A stretch of DNA of 9,193 nt from Phycisphaerales bacterium UBA4658 (GTDB lineage Bacteria; Planctomycetota; Phycisphaerae; Phycisphaerales; UBA1924): positions 1 to 9,193 of the forward strand of contig DHLW01000198.1 of the NCBI GenBank assembly GCA_002405485.1, in the 5' to 3' direction. Shown one piece after another: positions 6,900 to 9,193 of the stretch. How positions within the stretch are numbered: position 1 is the stretch's first letter; each line of letters begins with the position of its first letter. A program made the position numbers and the translations under genes. The notes under the pieces were generated by a model. The model saw only the letters and a program-made list of their open reading frames with translations, ran no database searches and was not told where the DNA came from.

Positions 6900-8687
6900 T
6901 CAGCAGCCGGCGAACCAGAGGTTGAGGAAGCCGAAGACATCGCCAACGTCGATGCTGTCGGAGAGATCGACGTCGCAGCGGGGATCGAGCGCGAACCAGG
7001 CGTTGAGAAATGCGAAGAGGTCGGTGGTGGCGACGGCGTTGTCGGTGTTGAAGTCGGCCCGGCAGGAACTCGGGCAGCCCATGCTCCCGCAGAAGAACCG
7101 GACGCTGGCGACGGTGGAATAGGCCTGCCCGCCGAGTGCGGCGGAGTCGTCCACCTGCCATTGCATGAAGACGGTCTGACCGCTGGCATAGGGCACGTTG
7201 ACCAAGGGGAGGTGGAGTGTGGCGACCCCGGTCTGACCGGCGAGGCCGACGATGGTCCTGGTGGGCATGACCTCGGTGGGGGTGAGGATGCCGTTGATCG
7301 GGCCGGTGGGTGAGATGAGCAGCCGGGCGTTTGCGCCGGCGGCGGCCTGATCGATGGCGACGCGGAACTGAGCGTTGCCGAGCATTGGGGGATCGACGGC
7401 GATGATCTGCGGGACGATGCCGCCGGCGCCTGCACGACCGCCGCCGAGGATGGTGGGGCGGTCGCCGGGACGCTCGGTGTAGAGCGTGGGCTTGTCGAAG
7501 GGGAAGGTCTGGTTGGCGACGCGCGGATCGCGGAGGCCGTTGGTGATGAGGTCGGCGACGAGTGCGCCATCCGGGGGCGGCATGCGCACGGAGGCCATGA
7601 TCGGGTCCTGATTCTGCGGAAACTGCGTGGTGCCCGGGGCGCGGTCATAGAACCCGAAGACTTGGCCGAGCGTGGTGAACTGGCCGTTGTGCATGAAGTT
7701 GTTCTTGAGCGCGGCATTGCGGAGCGAGGGGACCTTGAAACGGCCGGCGTCGACGGCGAGGTTGGTCACGCCCTGGCGGCCGTTGTCCTCGCCGATGGGG
7801 CGCAGCCCGATGTTGCGGAAGCCGTTGCCGGTGAAGAGCGGCCCGCCGTGGCATGCGGTGCAGTTGTTCACCTGCAGGCGCTGCAGACCGAGTTGCTGAT
7901 TCGGGGTGAGCTGGTTGAGGTCGAAGGGCGTCTGGTTGGCGATGAGGGTGCGCTGGTAGGTGGCCAGTGCAAAGGCGATGCGTGCGGCGGTGATGTTGGA
8001 GTCGCCGAAGGCGGCCTGGAAGAGCTCCGGGTAACCCGGGCGTGGGGCCAGGCGGTTGGCGACGTCGGTGGGGAGGTTGGTGGAGAGGGCCAGGGGGCGG
8101 ACGCCGGCGAGCTTGGTGGTGAGCTCGCTCCAGGCGATCTGGTCGTGGCCCATCTCGACGTCGCTGAGCGGCGGGGCGATGGCCTGATTCTCGAGCGCGC
8201 CTCCGGCCGCGATGAGAATCTGGCCCGTGTCGGGGTCACGGAACTCGCCCCCGGCGCGACCGTCCCAGAAGAGACTCGGCGCGAACGCGGCGTTGATTGG
8301 ACTGTTGGCGGTGCGCGTGGTGACCTGGGGCTGGGTCCCGAAGATCGCGTTGCGGACGATGTCCCGGACGCCGCTGGAGTCGATCACGCCGGGTGAGGCG
8401 ATCTTGTCATCGGGGGTGTTGAGGATGCCGTCATTGCCAGGATGGCGTGCCCGGCGCGGATCGGAGCCGGCGCGGTTCATGACGTGGCAGGTGGCGCAGG
8501 CCATGGTGTTGTCGTGGCTGAGCTGCTCGTCAAAGAACAGGATCTTGCCGAGCACGCGCTTCGGCTCGGTGATGGGATTCTCAGGCGGAGCGGGAACTGG
8601 CGGCAGCGGCTGGGCGAGCGCGCCGGTCGCGGCGAGGAGCGCGACGGCCGCCCCGATCAAGCTCGCGGTGCGTGCGGTGGTGTGCAT
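6900..8687 (-). CDS. Di-heme cytochrome c peroxidase (MauG/CcpA family) with GC-type dockerin tail
   Basis: This is a 595-residue exported haem protein. Residues 1-25 are a signal peptide (cleavage after GALA, before Q26). The CcpA/MauG-like catalytic part covers about 36-395, with two c-type haem sites, C64-x-x-C67-H68 and C276-x-x-C279-H280. It also has the family motifs LFFDEQLS (50-57), LFWDGRAG (139-146) and FMHNGQFTTL with GFY (331-347). Family members reduce hydrogen peroxide or oxidise protein or small substrates in the periplasm. A beta-rich module follows (about 425-532, with VFMQWQVDDSAALGGQA), of a type I associate with planctomycete secreted proteins. The C-terminus (545-595) holds two diverged dockerin-like repeats ending in FAGC. 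Typical peroxidases of this family end soon after the HNG motif, so about 200 residues are added. AGGAGA (complement of 8696-8701), 8 nt before ATG 8687, decides the start over the open frame reaching 8927. Confidence 0.95.
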   Translation of the reverse strand: MHTTARTASLIGAAVALLAATGALAQPLPPVPAPPENPITEPKRVLGKILFFDEQLSHDNTMACATCHVMNRAGSDPRRARHPGNDGILNTPDDKIASPGVIDSSGVRDIVRNAIFGTQPQVTTRTANSPINAAFAPSLFWDGRAGGEFRDPDTGQILIAAGGALENQAIAPPLSDVEMGHDQIAWSELTTKLAGVRPLALSTNLPTDVANRLAPRPGYPELFQAAFGDSNITAARIAFALATYQRTLIANQTPFDLNQLTPNQQLGLQRLQVNNCTACHGGPLFTGNGFRNIGLRPIGEDNGRQGVTNLAVDAGRFKVPSLRNAALKNNFMHNGQFTTLGQVFGFYDRAPGTTQFPQNQDPIMASVRMPPPDGALVADLITNGLRDPRVANQTFPFDKPTLYTERPGDRPTILGGGRAGAGGIVPQIIAVDPPMLGNAQFRVAIDQAAAGANARLLISPTGPINGILTPTEVMPTRTIVGLAGQTGVATLHLPLVNVPYASGQTVFMQWQVDDSAALGGQAYSTVASVRFFCGSMGCPSSCRADFNTDNAVATTDLFAFLNAWFALDPRCDVDLSDSIDVGDVFGFLNLWFAGC

Positions 8688-8695
8688 CGTGGCGA

Positions 8696-8701
8696 TCTCC
8701 T
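8696..8701 (-). promoter_or_regulatory. Shine-Dalgarno fixing the peroxidase start
   Basis: AGGAGA on the minus strand lies 8 nt before ATG 8687, which opens a clean signal peptide. The upstream extension to ATG 8927 would put 80 Arg/Pro-rich residues before the signal peptide and overlap the neighbouring gene, so I reject it. Confidence 0.85.
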
Positions 8702-8748
8702 GTGTGCGGGTCTGACGGTGTCCAAGCGCCGGTCGGAGCGGTCGGGAG

Positions 8749-9193
8749 TTAGCGCGGATCGGCCGGACGAGGCGGCTCGGGTTGATCCGGAGTGTCGTTC
8801 TGCGGCGGGGGTGGCGGGGGTGGCACGGGCCCCTGCCGATCGCGACGTCGGGAGCGGTCCATGGGTGCGGCGCGATCTTCGCCGCGCTTCTTGTCGGGCC
8901 TGTCGAGGGCATCAGGTCGGCGATCATCGTTCATGCGGCCGCCACGGGGTCGATCCGGCGGCGGCGTGCCCGGTCCGATGCGGCGCGGGCCGTGGCCCAT
9001 GCCGGAACCGTTCTCGGGGGCGGGCATGCCCGGGCGACCGATCATCGGACGTTCGTGGCCCGGTCCGCGCCCGCCGCCGGGTCGCATGGCGTGTGGTCCG
9101 AGACCTTTGGGTCTGGTCGGGGGATGCGGGGCAAAGCGCGGGCCGTGCGGGCCGCGTTGGCCGTGCGGGCCGTGCGGGCCGTGCGGTCCGTGC
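8749..9193 (-). CDS. Gly/Pro/His-rich low-complexity protein (5' end outside window)
   Basis: The gene ends at TAA 8749-8751, 61 bp upstream of the peroxidase start on the same strand, so the two could share a transcript. The frame is open to the window edge. It reads, from the edge, Gly-Pro-His triplets (GPHGPHGPHGQRGPHGP), then a stretch rich in Gly, Pro, Met and Arg, then a charged Asp/Arg-rich part and a final poly-proline run (VPPPPPPP). No folded domain is visible. ATG 9087 is the first Met in the window, but the repeat continues in frame above it and no good Shine-Dalgarno precedes it, so the real start is probably beyond 9193. His-rich tails of this kind occur on some periplasmic metal-binding or Spy-like proteins; that is a guess. 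The codon-scale periodicity favours true coding. Confidence 0.6.
   Translation of the reverse strand, partial: HGPHGPHGPHGQRGPHGPRFAPHPPTRPKGLGPHAMRPGGGRGPGHERPMIGRPGMPAPENGSGMGHGPRRIGPGTPPPDRPRGGRMNDDRRPDALDRPDKKRGEDRAAPMDRSRRRDRQGPVPPPPPPPQNDTPDQPEPPRPADPR
9142..9193 (-). repeat. 9-bp tandem repeat encoding Gly-Pro-His
   Basis: The plus-strand unit GCCGTGCGG occurs exactly at 9142-9150, 9160-9168, 9169-9177 and 9178-9186. A variant sits at 9151-9159 and a partial variant runs into the edge (9187-9193). On the minus strand each unit encodes Pro-His-Gly. The array may continue outside the window. Confidence 0.9.

Noticed and set aside
8688..8927. 80-residue N-terminal extension of the peroxidase
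   Set aside because: It would precede the signal peptide and overlap the Gly/Pro/His-rich gene. AGGAGA 8 nt before ATG 8687 marks the real start.
9139..9193. The 9-bp array as a CRISPR or a non-coding satellite
   Set aside because: The units are contiguous without spacers and keep a codon-length period in an open frame, so a coding repeat is simpler.

Overview
The window looks like a chromosomal segment of a high-GC planctomycete, most probably of the class Phycisphaerae. The signs are taken from the sequence. Two unrelated secreted proteins end in the dockerin-like C-terminus (D-x-N/D-x-D loops, then FLN.WFAGC) that I associate with the 'GC-type dockerin' proteins of that group. A third secreted protein ends in a PEP-CTERM-like tail (VPAPGTAALLGLGG..., then RRRR). 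There is also a prepilin-type protein with a C-terminal H-x-DG motif, and DCNNNGIPD-type calcium-binding repeats. The lineage call is inference; no rRNA or marker gene is present.

Layout. Positions 1-31 hold the probable last codons of a plus-strand gene, closed by a clean intrinsic terminator (56-80). A C-type-lectin-like secreted protein with a PEP-CTERM-like anchor follows (262-810, +). It converges on a small DUF2798-type membrane protein (874-1095, -), and a strong shared hairpin lies between them. Only 46 bp separate the DUF2798 gene from a divergent Nudix hydrolase (1142-1576, +); neither has a visible Shine-Dalgarno, and both have a -10-like box exactly 6 nt before the ATG. A second bidirectional terminator (1608-1632) separates the Nudix gene from a large minus-strand gene for a 935-residue surface protein (1676-4483, -). 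That protein has three lamin-tail-like modules, calcium-binding repeats and a duplicated dockerin tail. Upstream of it on the same strand is a prepilin-like (type II pseudopilin-type) protein (4673-5677, -). Divergent from that is a GlpQ-type glycerophosphodiester phosphodiesterase, probably a lipoprotein (5865-6812, +). A third convergent hairpin (6827-6861) precedes a MauG/CcpA-type di-heme cytochrome c peroxidase fused to a beta-rich module and a GC-type dockerin (6900-8687, -). The window ends inside a Gly/Pro/His-rich minus-strand gene (8749 to beyond 9193).

Together, most of the genes encode exported or envelope products: a lectin fold, a multidomain surface protein, a pseudopilin-like protein, a periplasmic lipase-type enzyme and a surface-directed haem peroxidase. 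Two different C-terminal sorting tails are used. The Nudix hydrolase is the only clear cytoplasmic enzyme. I see no RNA genes, CRISPR, insertion sequences, phage genes or defence system, and no evidence for a wholly new multi-gene system. The points most worth a second look are the dockerin-tailed peroxidase, the near-identical dockerin duplication, the possible back-to-back leaderless promoters, and the His/Pro/Gly repeat running off the right edge.
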